NCBI RefSeq assembly: GCF_002775205.1 | Contig: NC_036460.1 | Span: forward strand, 22,958,751-23,022,750 | DNA from: Xiphophorus maculatus | Taxonomy: Eukaryota; Chordata; Actinopteri; Cyprinodontiformes; Poeciliidae | Direction of reading: 5' to 3' | Length of the DNA stretch: 64,000 nt | Part shown: positions 9,401-18,800 of the stretch, one piece after another | Layout of the letters: every line of letters begins with the position of its first letter | How positions within the stretch are numbered: position 1 is the first letter of the stretch | Notes under the pieces: generated by a model | What the model was told of the DNA's origin: nothing | What the model saw: the letters and a program-made list of their open reading frames with translations, nothing else | The model's database searches: none | Translations under genes and position numbers: made by a program

Positions 9401-11498
9401 ATGTGTGTGTTTTTTAAATAACTTAAGTGTACAGTAGGGATTTTATAAAACTTTTAAAATCTGCTTGGATGTATGATTCTTTTTTGTGGCATGTTCAGTC
9501 TATAGGAAACCAGTGAAAGGACTTTAGAACTGGGGGACAGGAACTGATTTGTTCTTAAATGGCCTTGTGGTCGTCTGATGACATTGTAACATAGAGCTGT
9601 GCATCATCTGCATATTTATGGTAACTAATCTTATGCGTTTATAGTCTTATTATGTAGATACTAAATAGGAGGAGCACCTAGATGGTGTTTGGCCTTTTTT
9701 AAGGCAAGAGCTGAAATGTAGCTTATTCATTGAAGGGCAAATTGTTTAACATGGAAATATAAAATTGCTATAGTTAAGGATGCCGGAAGATTTGAGTTAT
9801 TTACTTGCAACTTTGGTATTTCCTCTCATTTCAAGCCTGGATGCTAGGACAATGTTATAACAACTTTATATCAGGTCCTGCAAAAATCCAAAATGTTTTT
9901 CCCTTCCCCTTTTAAAATGCAAATTTATTTGCACTCACACACAAGACTTTAAAACTGAAATCTGGAAAGAAATTTAGTTGCCATATGTTTTTATTACATT
10001 TCCACAAAGACTGGTTCTAAAAGTACTTGTCATATATTTATATATTTTATATATTTTTCTTGTCGTTAGGTTGCTTTTGTTTTTTTACAAGTATCAGAAT
10101 TCCGTGGTAATAAATGCATTCATCCTCTTTTCAAAAGTTTTTCTTCTTCTTTTTAAAACTTGAAAACAGAAATAAAATTGTGTCTTAGAAAATAAAATTT
10201 CTTATAGTAAATATTTTTTAAACTCTTTTTATTTTCTTTTAGAAGGGGATCTAACATTTTCATCTTTAATCAATCAATCAGCTTTATTGTCAATTCCTCT
10301 TACATGTCCAGACATACAAGGGAATCGAAATGACATTTCTCACTATCCCACAGTGATACAAGACAGGGCGTTACTAACATTGAGTAACAATAAAAGACAC
10401 AGTCTAACTAAAATTATCCTAAACAATTAATAAATAGATGTACAATAACTAGACATATAGCGTAAAAAGTTTTACAACTGAGAATGTATATGTTTATATA
10501 TAAGTATATGGAGATATACAGATAAAAAAAAGTGGCAGAAGTGCAGAGTTTAAATGCCGAATTTGCCCTCTATGTTAGGAGGAAGGGCAGTTGTGCAAGG
10601 TTCTGGGTTTTTAAATAAGGTTTCTTTAGCTGGAGTGATGGCAAAATTGACTCTTGGACTTGTAAAGATTGCAGACCCCTGCCATATGAGATGAACAAAA
10701 AATGCAACCCCTTAAATTTGGTTGTAAATTATGTTTGGAAAACTTAGATTGCTCCTAACTCATTTTAATTGTGGTGTTGACTGTGTTCCAGTAATATTTT
10801 GTAACATCTGCAGGTTGGAGGTGAGGTGCCTGTTGAGCTGAAGAGGTTATTCCTGGTGCTGATGATGACGCTGCCAGGATCACCTGCGTTCAGATACAGG
10901 GAAGAGATCGACCACACATGGGTAAAATCTTAGCAGTCCAGACGTTATCGGATTTAAAACCCAAAAGGCTCATGTAAACAAATGAACCGCTATTTCCCCA
11001 CAGACTAAATGTGTGACTAGATTTCTTAAGGATTATTCTCACTATTTGCTGCCAACTGTTTTTTTAAAAATGTATTTCATTCCTATGCCCTGCACCTTTT
11101 AGGACAAAGAGTCAAAGCACTCGGAAGCTGCTCTCTTCTCCACTCTCAGCCACTCCAAGTCCAGAGAAGAAGCTCTCGTCTACGGCAGTTTGATGATCCT
11201 CCCCTTCAACGCCACCTACAACTTTTCCTCGCGTTCGTTTTCCAACTCCTCCGTTTCACCTCGTCCCTTCCTGGCCTTCCTGCGCTCCTGGGGTTGCGTG
11301 CAGTTCCTCGTTCTGCTCAACACGTGGCCCGAGCCGCTGTCCCTGGATCCGGCCTGGGCCCCCGGCCTGCCTGAAAAGGGCGTGTTTGTGGCCAGCACAG
11401 GAATGAACCACATGGGTTCGACGTATCTGTACTCTCTCCAACTGCAGCCTTACGAAGCCATCGTCATCAAGCTGTTTAACCCAGGAGGCTACTCGTAG
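6074..11498 (+). CDS. slc3a2: Divergent 4F2 heavy chain (SLC3A2-like), eight coding exons
   Basis: Type II membrane glycoprotein of the SLC3 family; the heavy chain normally escorts SLC7 amino-acid transporters to the plasma membrane. Coding segments: 6074-6440, 8255-8419, 8502-8590, 8667-8744, 8825-8880, 8959-9151, 10814-10921, 11103-11498. All have GT-AG borders and sum to 1452 bp (483 aa plus stop). Order: acidic cytoplasmic tail (1-60), one TM helix (about 64-85), KWW stalk motif (95-97), then a degenerate alpha-amylase-like barrel and C-terminal beta domain. Markers are LPYLKSLGVGALILQG, DALRFWLEQGVAGF, LMMTLPGSPAFRY and LQPYEAIVIKL, each with a counterpart in human 4F2hc. Seven ectodomain N-glycosylation sequons are visible. 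The stalk cysteine (human C109) is absent. The start is the first ATG of the large GC-rich exon; a tgcag at 6061-6063 may make this an internal exon. The specific ohnologue is uncertain. Confidence 0.85.
6441..8254 (+). other. slc3a2-like intron 1
   Basis: AT-rich, 1.8 kb, with gtaaga donor and tctgaag acceptor. No exon or identifiable mobile element seen inside. Confidence 0.7.
8255..8419 (+). CDS. slc3a2: slc3a2-like exon 2: start of barrel
   Basis: Encodes AVYERLPYLKSLGVGALILQ and onwards, aligning with human LKGRLDYLSSLKVKGLVLG. Donor gtaagt. Confidence 0.85.
8502..8590 (+). CDS. slc3a2: slc3a2-like exon 3
   Basis: Acceptor tctttcag. It encodes DLRVVLSICEVN and onwards, aligning with IRVILDLTPNY in human. 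It ends with the NRS sequon; donor gtacga, phase 0. Confidence 0.75.
8667..8744 (+). CDS. slc3a2: slc3a2-like exon 4
   Basis: Acceptor ccccag, donor gtaaat. It encodes DALRFWLEQGVAGFAICDSD, a strong match to human DALEFWLQAGVDGFQVRD. Confidence 0.85.
8825..8880 (+). CDS. slc3a2: slc3a2-like exon 5
   Basis: Acceptor tatcag, donor gtgcaa. It encodes TLLEWRRVFEEFSTQQEE; human has SFLAEWQNITKGFSEDR here. Confidence 0.78.
8959..9151 (+). CDS. slc3a2: slc3a2-like exon 6
   Basis: Acceptor cctgcag, donor gtaaga. It begins RILLVEQTSDV (human RLLIAGTNSSD), carries the NAS and NLT sequons, and ends WTSWT (human WCSWS). Confidence 0.82.
9202..9391. mobile_element. Short palindromic hAT-type MITE in intron 6
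   Basis: The left end CAGTGGTTTCCAAC with AGGTCTTGAAAG and GACTTTTAGA is mirrored on the right by AAAAGTTGCC, CTTTCAAGGTCT and CCCC. The whole 190 bp thus forms an imperfect inverted repeat like the fish CAGTGGTGTCCAAACT family. No target-site duplication was convincing. Confidence 0.6.
9392..10265 (+). other. slc3a2-like intron 6, first unannotated part
   Basis: AT-rich intron sequence between the MITE and the LINE tail. No exon recognised. Confidence 0.5.
10266..10580 (-). mobile_element. LINE 3' tail, inverted
   Basis: Read on the minus strand it ends GACAATAAAGCTGATTGATT with an ATTG tail at 10268-10280, preceded by AATGTCATTTCGATTCCCTTG, a common teleost non-LTR retrotransposon 3' end. 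The upper boundary is approximate. Confidence 0.6.
10814..10921 (+). CDS. slc3a2: slc3a2-like exon 7
   Basis: Acceptor catctgcag, donor gtaaaa. It encodes LMMTLPGSPAFRYREEID, matching human LMLFTLPGTPVFSYGDEIG. The Gly of YGDE is replaced by Arg. Confidence 0.87.
11103..11498 (+). CDS. slc3a2: slc3a2-like exon 8: C-terminal beta domain
   Basis: Acceptor ccttttag. It encodes the end of the barrel and the beta-sandwich domain; LQFLVLLN-like QFLVLLNTW and LQPYEAIVIKL align with human RFLVVLNFG and LEPHEGLLLRF. TAG at 11496-11498. Confidence 0.87.
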   Translation, partial: DKESKHSEAALFSTLSHSKSREEALVYGSLMILPFNATYNFSSRSFSNSSVSPRPFLAFLRSWGCVQFLVLLNTWPEPLSLDPAWAPGLPEKGVFVASTGMNHMGSTYLYSLQLQPYEAIVIKLFNPGGYS

Positions 11499-11770
11499 AG
11501 ATTCAGCTGTGTTGATTTAATTATCAGGATATGTTGTCATAGTAGCAGGATTTTAAACGTCTGGCACATGTGCTGTGAATACCTGCTACATTTAAGCGTC
11601 AAGCTTTCTGTGCTTCTCCAAGTTTAATCTGTTGGATGATGATTTAATCATAGAAAATGGTCTGCAGAGTTAAATAGAAGTTAATCATTTATTGCAGTTC
11701 AGATACTTGGGGTATTTGTACAGATACGGTACACAGTCTGCATTACTGTAGACCAAAAGAACGTTTTGGA

Positions 11771-11902
11771 AATAAAACAAACAAATTTCTCTTGGTTATT
11801 TCACTCAGATAGTTTAAACACAAATCAAGAGCCACATCCTCCTTATGTAGCTAAAGTATTTTTGCTTCCAGCCCTTCATGTGACGTTTGTTCACCAAATA
11901 AA
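11771..11902 (+). terminator. Candidate slc3a2-like polyadenylation signals
   Basis: AATAAA at 11771-11776 and again at 11897-11902. The second is followed by TTTGTGG and a T-rich tract to about 11947, so it is the better candidate, giving a 3' UTR of about 420 bp. Confidence 0.5.
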
Positions 11903-11962
11903 TTTGTGGTAATTTGCCAACTTTTTTTCTTTCTAACAGTTTTGTCTGTAGAAAGCAACATG

Positions 11963-12333
11963 CAGTACCTTGGACAAATATTCATATTCCTTTAATTCAG
12001 TTTGAGATTCAACCATAAATTTGGTTGAACTTTGTGAACGGAAAGAAAAAAAATCTGAACTTTATTTTTTAATCTGAAAATTGTTGTACTGTTTCAGCCT
12101 TCCTGACCCTGCTGAAGAATGGTGCTGCCATCACCATGTCACCCTGGGAATATGTTCCCAGGCATTTCAAAATCCCAGGGTGGATTTTGAAATATTGTAC
12201 AGGTTTTTTGCAGCTATTTTATAATTATGTGATGCTTTAGTCTTTTACACACAGATTGAACAAAATGCACTGCAGTTTGTGGTTATGATGTAGAAAGTAC
12301 AATAAGTATGAACACATTTTGCAGTGGACAGTA
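11963..12333. mobile_element. Decayed DNA-transposon derivative (CAGTRCCTTG-type ends)
   Basis: The left end CAGTACCTTGGACAAATATT with CATATTCC is mirrored by a right end whose complement reads ACTGTCCACTGCAAAATGTG then TTCATACTT. Both resemble the fish family ending CAGTGCCTTGCAAAAGTATT. No transposase frame. The longer relative is at 20563-21465. Confidence 0.5.
12164..12193. repeat. Perfect 12-bp inverted repeat, 6-nt loop
   Basis: ATTTCAAAATCC (12164-12175) and GGATTTTGAAAT (12182-12193) flank CAGGGT, inside the decayed transposon derivative. Confidence 0.85.
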
Positions 12334-13439
12334 TTACAGATGAGACCCTCTCACTTTCTTCAGTTTTAGTTTTTGATTACCACTAGGTGGTGCTACAGCT
12401 TTACTCGCAGCTCCCTGGGCTGCATTACAACTCAAAACATTTAAATGAGATGCTATCAACTTTTTTCTTTTTTTCTTTCTCTGTTACACCTCGGTGGAGT
12501 TTTGGAAAAGTTGGCATCAGTCAACATATGAAGTGTTTGCCGTTTTGCTTTATAAGAATTCCTGAAGACATCACTGCCCTTGTCAATTAAGCGTAAAGTT
12601 GTTGTACTTGGATTGAAATAGTATATTGCTTTACAGCTCTTATGAACCTGTAAGCATAAAAATGCTTCTTGCAATACTGCGACATTCCCAGTGTTCTCAA
12701 AGACAAACTCAGCATCACGTTCTAAATGTAAATGGTTTCCGCTGAAAATGCCACCGACTCTAATTTTCATGCTTATACCTCTTGCTAAAGAAGATCTCAC
12801 ACATTTTTATTTATGGTGGAAATATTTTATTGGATTACTCCATTTTTACAGCTCAAATAACTACTTACACTTCACAAAGAAAATGTGCAGGAAGAAACGT
12901 GTACAAATTGCACTGGTCATGCATATAAACAAAAGGTGACTGCATACAGTAAAATGTAAAAAAATAAAATAACATAACACTTCACCATGCCTGTTGCATT
13001 CCATCAAAAATAGATGATCTTCTAACAAAGAGCACAGTGACTGACCTTAAATAAAAAATAGTCATCATAAATCTACAGTTTACTCTCACAGTGCACGTTG
13101 AAGCAGCAGACGTTTCCAAAAGCGGAAAGCTTTCACACAGATCACTCTAGGTAGCTTTGAAATCAGCGACAGAGAGATGGAAAAGTGAAATCATGTGCAT
13201 TTCATGCAATAACTATATGGGTTAAACTACAGTGATAAAATGTCATCTTGGGGCATCTTTCTACTTTACTGTGGGTCTAAAGAAATACTTGAATGTTGTT
13301 AAAACAAAGGACTGTAGATTACATTAAAGGAATACTACGATGTTTGTTTGGTTTGGTTCTAATCTTACATTCAGTAGAGCTAGAAAATTAAACGCAGCAG
13401 CATAATTTATTTAATATACCTGCTCAAGAAACTCGAGGC

Positions 13440-13590
13440 ACAACTATGGATCTATGCAAGCACACACTTACACTTAAGGGCAATTTAGTACATTCAGTTA
13501 GCTTAAGGTCTGACCAAACCATCAAGTGAGCATGCAAACTCTGCACATAGTTTAAACCCAGGACCTTCAGGCAACAGATTCAAACATAAT
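13440..13590 (-). mobile_element. Diverged SINE copy, inverted
   Basis: On the minus strand it carries GGTCCTGGGTTTAAAC, GAGTTTGCATG and later AAATTGCCCTTAAGTGTAAG, matching the order of blocks in the copy at 39179-39558, with heavy divergence and gaps. Confidence 0.55.
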
Positions 13591-15231
13591 ACATTGGATT
13601 TTCTGTAACTTTTCTTACTACAATCATTTGCTGCAGGTGGAACAGTGTTTACTAAAATACCAACAAATGTTCACTTTTTTTAAAAAAAGAATTAACCAAT
13701 ACTTTAAGAAAACTTGTCAGCTTGGCATTCAGGACTTTGTTTTTCAAAATCCAGTCTAAAATTAGGCATAAGGCTTTACACCTCATAACATTCACAAGAG
13801 AAATTCTACAAGCTTGCAGACTTGTCTTTAAGAGGATGTGCACATTTGACTAATTTAGCCTGAGAGGCAACAGTTTTACTGTAGAAACTCTGTAAAATCG
13901 AAAAGGCCAGATGAAGTGAGGCAAAGTGTACTGGTCATTGTCAGGAAATGGCTACCAGGCGTCAACTTGTCAACACCTGCTATTACAAAACATTAAAACA
14001 GGAAGTGAAAATACTAACATGACTAAAAACAGGACAGGATTGGTTAGGGGCCGGTGTCTAAGAGGGGACACATGTAGAGTGTACTGTGTTTCCTGAGATG
14101 GACAATGTTTTAGTAGGAGTCAGAGCTTGATTTACTGACATTGTTTGATAATTGTTTGCTTAGCATGTTATTGAACTTGAACATGACCATATTTGATTAA
14201 CTTATATTGCCATGAATATGGCTGTGCACAACTGGACCAGCTTGGTTTCCTGAAAATCTGACAGCAAATTAGAATGGAAGAGCATCTTCCGATGTCACCC
14301 AGGGCATATATCCATCAAAATGACAAAGTTGAATAATTTACAGAAATTCTAATGGGAAAAAAAAACCCACATTTTTTTTACATTAAATAACTATTTTAGC
14401 CATTGTTAGTCAGTCATTTAAAAACAATTGAAGTTTTGAAACGATAAAGATTTCTTTCACACGCACAAATAATGACACTGAAGGAAGTCCAATGAACACA
14501 CCTTTTGAGATGAACACAACGATGATTACACAGGATTTTATAGAACTTTTACGATACATGGAGCAGAGACATTCAATAAACATTTAGATCAGCAAGTCGG
14601 TGTTTCGTCACCTCTGTCATGATCAAAACTTGGAAGAAGTAAATCTACTGATCACATATCTGTTAACAGCACAAGTCCCACCTGAACCTCCAGAAAAATA
14701 AAATGAACACTTGACTCCATATCGTTACCACAGCCTACACTGATATCAATATTGAACAAGAAGCATATATGAAATAAAGTAGTTTTGCTCTAAACTGCCC
14801 GTTGTGATTCCTTTAGACAGAAAATGTTTTACAAACTGAATGTGGCTGCTCTCCATCATAACTAGGGTGATACTAGTATGTATTTAACATAATTTGAATC
14901 TACCTAAATGGCTGGATTCATTTCATCGTATATTTCCGGATACGAGTTGATGTGTAGTGAGATGGAGCCTCGAAAACAAACCGAATTGAGCAGAATTTGA
15001 TATGAAGTAAAGCAGGCGAACAAAAGCAACTTCGGGCTGTGGTTTGGTATTAGGACTTCTCTGCACCCGAGTTTGTTGGACACGTTCTCAATCGTACTGT
15101 ATAAGTCCCCACCAGTTTCTACACACAACTCATTTTAATTAGAAATGCTTATCTGAAGTCACCTGTCCCTGACGATGGCTGCAGTATGACGTCAAATGCT
15201 TCAAGTGAACAGTAGAGGTCAAAAGTTTCAC

Positions 15232-15252
15232 TGTGTGTGTGTGTGTGTGTGT
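15232..15252 (+). repeat. TG dinucleotide microsatellite
   Basis: Ten uninterrupted TG units in the ptgir 3' region. Confidence 0.9.
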
Positions 15253-15604
15253 TCAGAAAATAGTTGTGAGGAAAGTGATAGCATACAGTAATGCATGTTA
15301 AATATCCACAACAGTTTATCAGAGTGCATATTTGGTCACTCTGATCGAAGCAGTTGGGCTTCGGTTTATGGCACGGCTCCTTTTGCGGTGTTGAGGTGGA
15401 ATGACGGTGACAGACACAATCAGAGAATCATCTGTCTCTGAATACAAGCTGTACATTCAAGATCCCTCTCACTCCAGAGGTCTGTTAAACCGTCTTTCGG
15501 ACCAGACAGTCTCTCCGCCTGGACTACTTCATCCTTCCCTGCTAACGAGTTTGCTCTGGGTTGTGGTAGAGAGTCAGTTTTGTCAGTAAGTGCAGCTCCT
15601 GTGT

Positions 15605-15844
15605 TCACGGGTTGCGGTGTATGGAGTGGTCGAGTGGGAAAGACAAGGCGCAGTGATCCGTCGACTTCATGTCGCCTTTGCCGAACCGGCAGGACAGCAG
15701 GGAGCAGAGGTGACGAAACACCGACTTGCGGAAAATGATGAAGACCCACGGATCCATGATGGCGTTTAAAGAGTAGAAGCGGAACGCTCTGAAGTTTTCG
15801 CTGTCTCCAGAGAACGGCTTAACGGCATTCATAAAGCCGGCAAT
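15605..15844 (-). CDS. ptgir: ptgir coding exon 2: TM7 and C-tail
   Basis: Acceptor tcctcag on the minus strand. It encodes IAGFMNAVKPF, TM7 with DPWVFIIFRK, and a 40-residue tail with Cys residues suited to palmitoylation (SLLSCRFG). The stop is TGA at 15607-15605. The tail ends HSIHRNP, with no CAAX box. Confidence 0.85.
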   Translation of the reverse strand: MAGFMNAVKPFSGDSENFRAFRFYSLNAIMDPWVFIIFRKSVFRHLCSLLSCRFGKGDMKSTDHCALSFPLDHSIHRNP

Positions 15845-18800
15845 CTGAGGAGGAGAGAAGGTTATGATTAGACACAGAATTTACTTTTCATGGGTAAAAA
15901 TAAAGATAGATATAAAACATAAATGTTTTTTGGGGTTTTTTTGACGACCTGCTGCTTTGGTCTCTTCTGTATGTAACCTAAACTATCAGAAATATGCAAA
16001 CACCTAAGAATCAAGATGATTCACGCACACATAATGACTCCTTAAAGGTTTTCTCATCAGTAATGGATGAAGCAGAAGACCCTGCAAACGACTCTTATTT
16101 AAAATCAGCTAATGCATGTCTGCTGAATAGATTTGCTTCCTTGTGTTGCTTTCCCTCACTTTTGAAAGACTGTTTCCATCAGTGGGAGGACAACTGAAAC
16201 TGACAGTCGTGTTTTTCTCCAATGTACAAAAGGTCAACTCGAGGAAATGGCTCCTGATAGTCGAACTTCTTTACTGAAAACTCTCCTTTAATGTCTGCCT
16301 CACAATGAAGATCGCTGCCGGCTTCTCAGATTATTTAGCCACAACAAAGGTTGTCACATTTTCACACACTGCAGCCAAACATCCCCAGGCAGGTTTTGTT
16401 TTACCACAACTGTGCTAGTTGTTTCTTAGCAGACAAAACATTTCATCTGCAAAACAACAGCTGAAGAGACTGATGACCTGCCTGCCGAATAAACGATCAT
16501 TTAATTCAAAAATCAATGTGTTTTTGGATCAGGAGAGTAAAATTGAAAAGGCGCGACGGTGTGAGAACTTACTTCCGCCTGAATCGTTTTTTGTTTCGCA
16601 GGAGATGGCGATATCTGTCTTTTTTAGTAAATATCGATTACCTGACCATCTGAGGCTAAATAATCTAGATTATAATCTAATTAGTAAATGCTTTATGTAT
16701 GTAATGTAATCGAAGTAAAAACACAGCTGTTCTGTGAACAAAAAGCATCACAGAGAACCAAGTAGCATAGAGAAAGCTTTGGTGAAGGTTTTTTTTTTGC
16801 TTTTTTTATGAACTTTTCTTGGCTTTCATGGCCTTTACTTGATAGTGAAACGACAGGAAAGAGGGTTTTGAGAGAGGGGGAAGACATGCGACCGAAAGGT
16901 CAACAGGACGGGACTCAAACTCGTGACGGTCGAGTGTTCGACACGGTATGAAAACTTTTACGATGCATCTAGGCTGTTGATTGTTTTTGCAGTTTTCTCA
17001 CGTTTCAGTTTTAAAAAATGCAACAATGTTGTTTGCAGAAGCTGATGTGTCTGTAACAAATACAGTGCAGCATTTCCTGCACTGTAGCGAGATACAGTGC
17101 AGGTTTCACGCTGTGGTTTATCTAACTCAGACGCCACAAAGAGCTATCAAATATCAGCAGGCGGCTCTCTAATAAATACACATTGTGAGAATTCTGTTTC
17201 GCAACCACAAACTGACCCGAATGTGAACAATCATGACTTAGCTACGAGGTTTTCTTTTGTACAGACATTTGAAGTTTGACAGACTGTAGACAGGCGGCCC
17301 AGACAGAAGAGGCAGCAGCTGGCTGCTGAATCACCGTGGGCAGAGAGAGAGAGACGCAGCAGCTGGCCCAGGAAGCTCGCCACCTTGCTTCTCTCCTCCA
17401 TCAACAATTTTCCATTTTCTTCATGAAATATCCAACAAACAGTAGCCTAATTAATGACCTGTGCTGATTGAGAGCCCTTGTGCCTTGGTGTAAATGTTGT
17501 GTTTGTTGCTAGGGCCTGGATTGAAATCTAATAAGCTCAGGACAATGTGCGAGGGGCCAAATGAGCGAGTCCAGACGGAGGACAAACTACCGGAGGGACG
17601 AGACGCAGACCTGACTGTGTTCGCCGCCCCGCAGTTTCACACAGAGGGGATCGTTTGCATTGACCCGTGGAGACACCTGCAGGAGATCAGGCCGGATTTA
17701 AGCTGCGTGGATTGAATTAAAATGACCATCGTACAGGAGGAATGGCGCTTGAAGCCTTTTTAGTGTCGGTTTGTGAGCGGGATTGCTCACGCAGCATTTA
17801 AAATCTCAAAAATGACTTTAGAGCAAGTAGAACTTGGTTCAGTTTAGATGTAATTTCTTTTGTATGTTCATCTAAAACTCCATCTGGAATCAAAGCTTTG
17901 GTTCATTCAGTCTTCTTGGCCACAACCTCAGATTAAAAGCAAGAGCGTTCGCTCACAGGGTGGAACAACCCAAATGTCCAGATGTTGTTGATTTGCTTTT
18001 AGTACATATTACTCTGGAAGTTTTCTAGTTGCAAAACCAATATTGCATCAGAGCCATTACCTAACACACTTGAGAGATGAAGTATGAGTGTGCGCAACAC
18101 AACAAGAATCCATTTTAAATTAAGTTTAAAGGAAAACTGTGATAAACAAGCCAAGTTAGCATCTCCCAGTTTTACCTGAAGGCTCTTGCATTTGCCACTA
18201 TGAATTTTATGAGCTTTAGCCATCCAGGAAGTTACATTGTAATCAAATGTGTGTTCTTCCATTTGCAAGTTTCAGATTCATAAAAGTGCTGTCAAATTGG
18301 GCTGTCTGTTATCGATAAAGGTGCATGCACATTAAAGTAGCTCCTGCAGCTTCAAGAAAATGTATGTAACTTACCACTTAAAAATGTGAAATAAAAGACT
18401 GAATGCAGGAAAGCATAAATATAGCACATTTAAATTGAGACATTCAATAAAGTAGTTCACTTTTTCAATTTTTAATATCATTTATCCTGAGGGTCAAAGT
18501 CAATTCTGATAAAGAACTCAACAAAGAAACTCAGAATAAAATTCAACAAATTGGCTCCTATTCATTCTTTTTTTTTTTTTTTCTACAATCAACAATTTAA
18601 GTTTTACGTTATTTTGATGTACAATTACAAACTGAGTGGTGCGTATTTTTTAAGTTGGAAAGCAGAAGGTGCATGTCTTTCCAATTCTTACGTTATGAAC
18701 ATGAGTGCCTTCGCATTCAGCCTCCTGGAACACACCAGACGGGCAAAGCAATATTCCCTACGATGCTTGAAACTGGTAGAAATACAAAGTAAAAGCTGTA

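Larger units (their letters stand above)
12334..15604 (-). other. ptgir 3' UTR and 3' flank
   Basis: Lies after the ptgir stop on the minus strand and before the slc3a2-like 3' end. Minus-strand AATAAA signals occur at 12806-12811 and 12826-12831, and further ones nearer the stop, so the UTR end is not fixed. It holds a diverged inverted SINE copy and a TG run. No other gene seen. Confidence 0.45.
15845..17290 (-). other. ptgir intron, first part
   Basis: AT-rich. It contains a hairpin at 17061-17086 and a fragment of a tRNA-like teleost repeat at 16855-16940. No exon recognised. Confidence 0.5.

Noticed and set aside
17494..17715. Small protein gene
   Set aside because: No family motif, no splice or promoter support; a chance open frame in a GC-richer patch is more likely.
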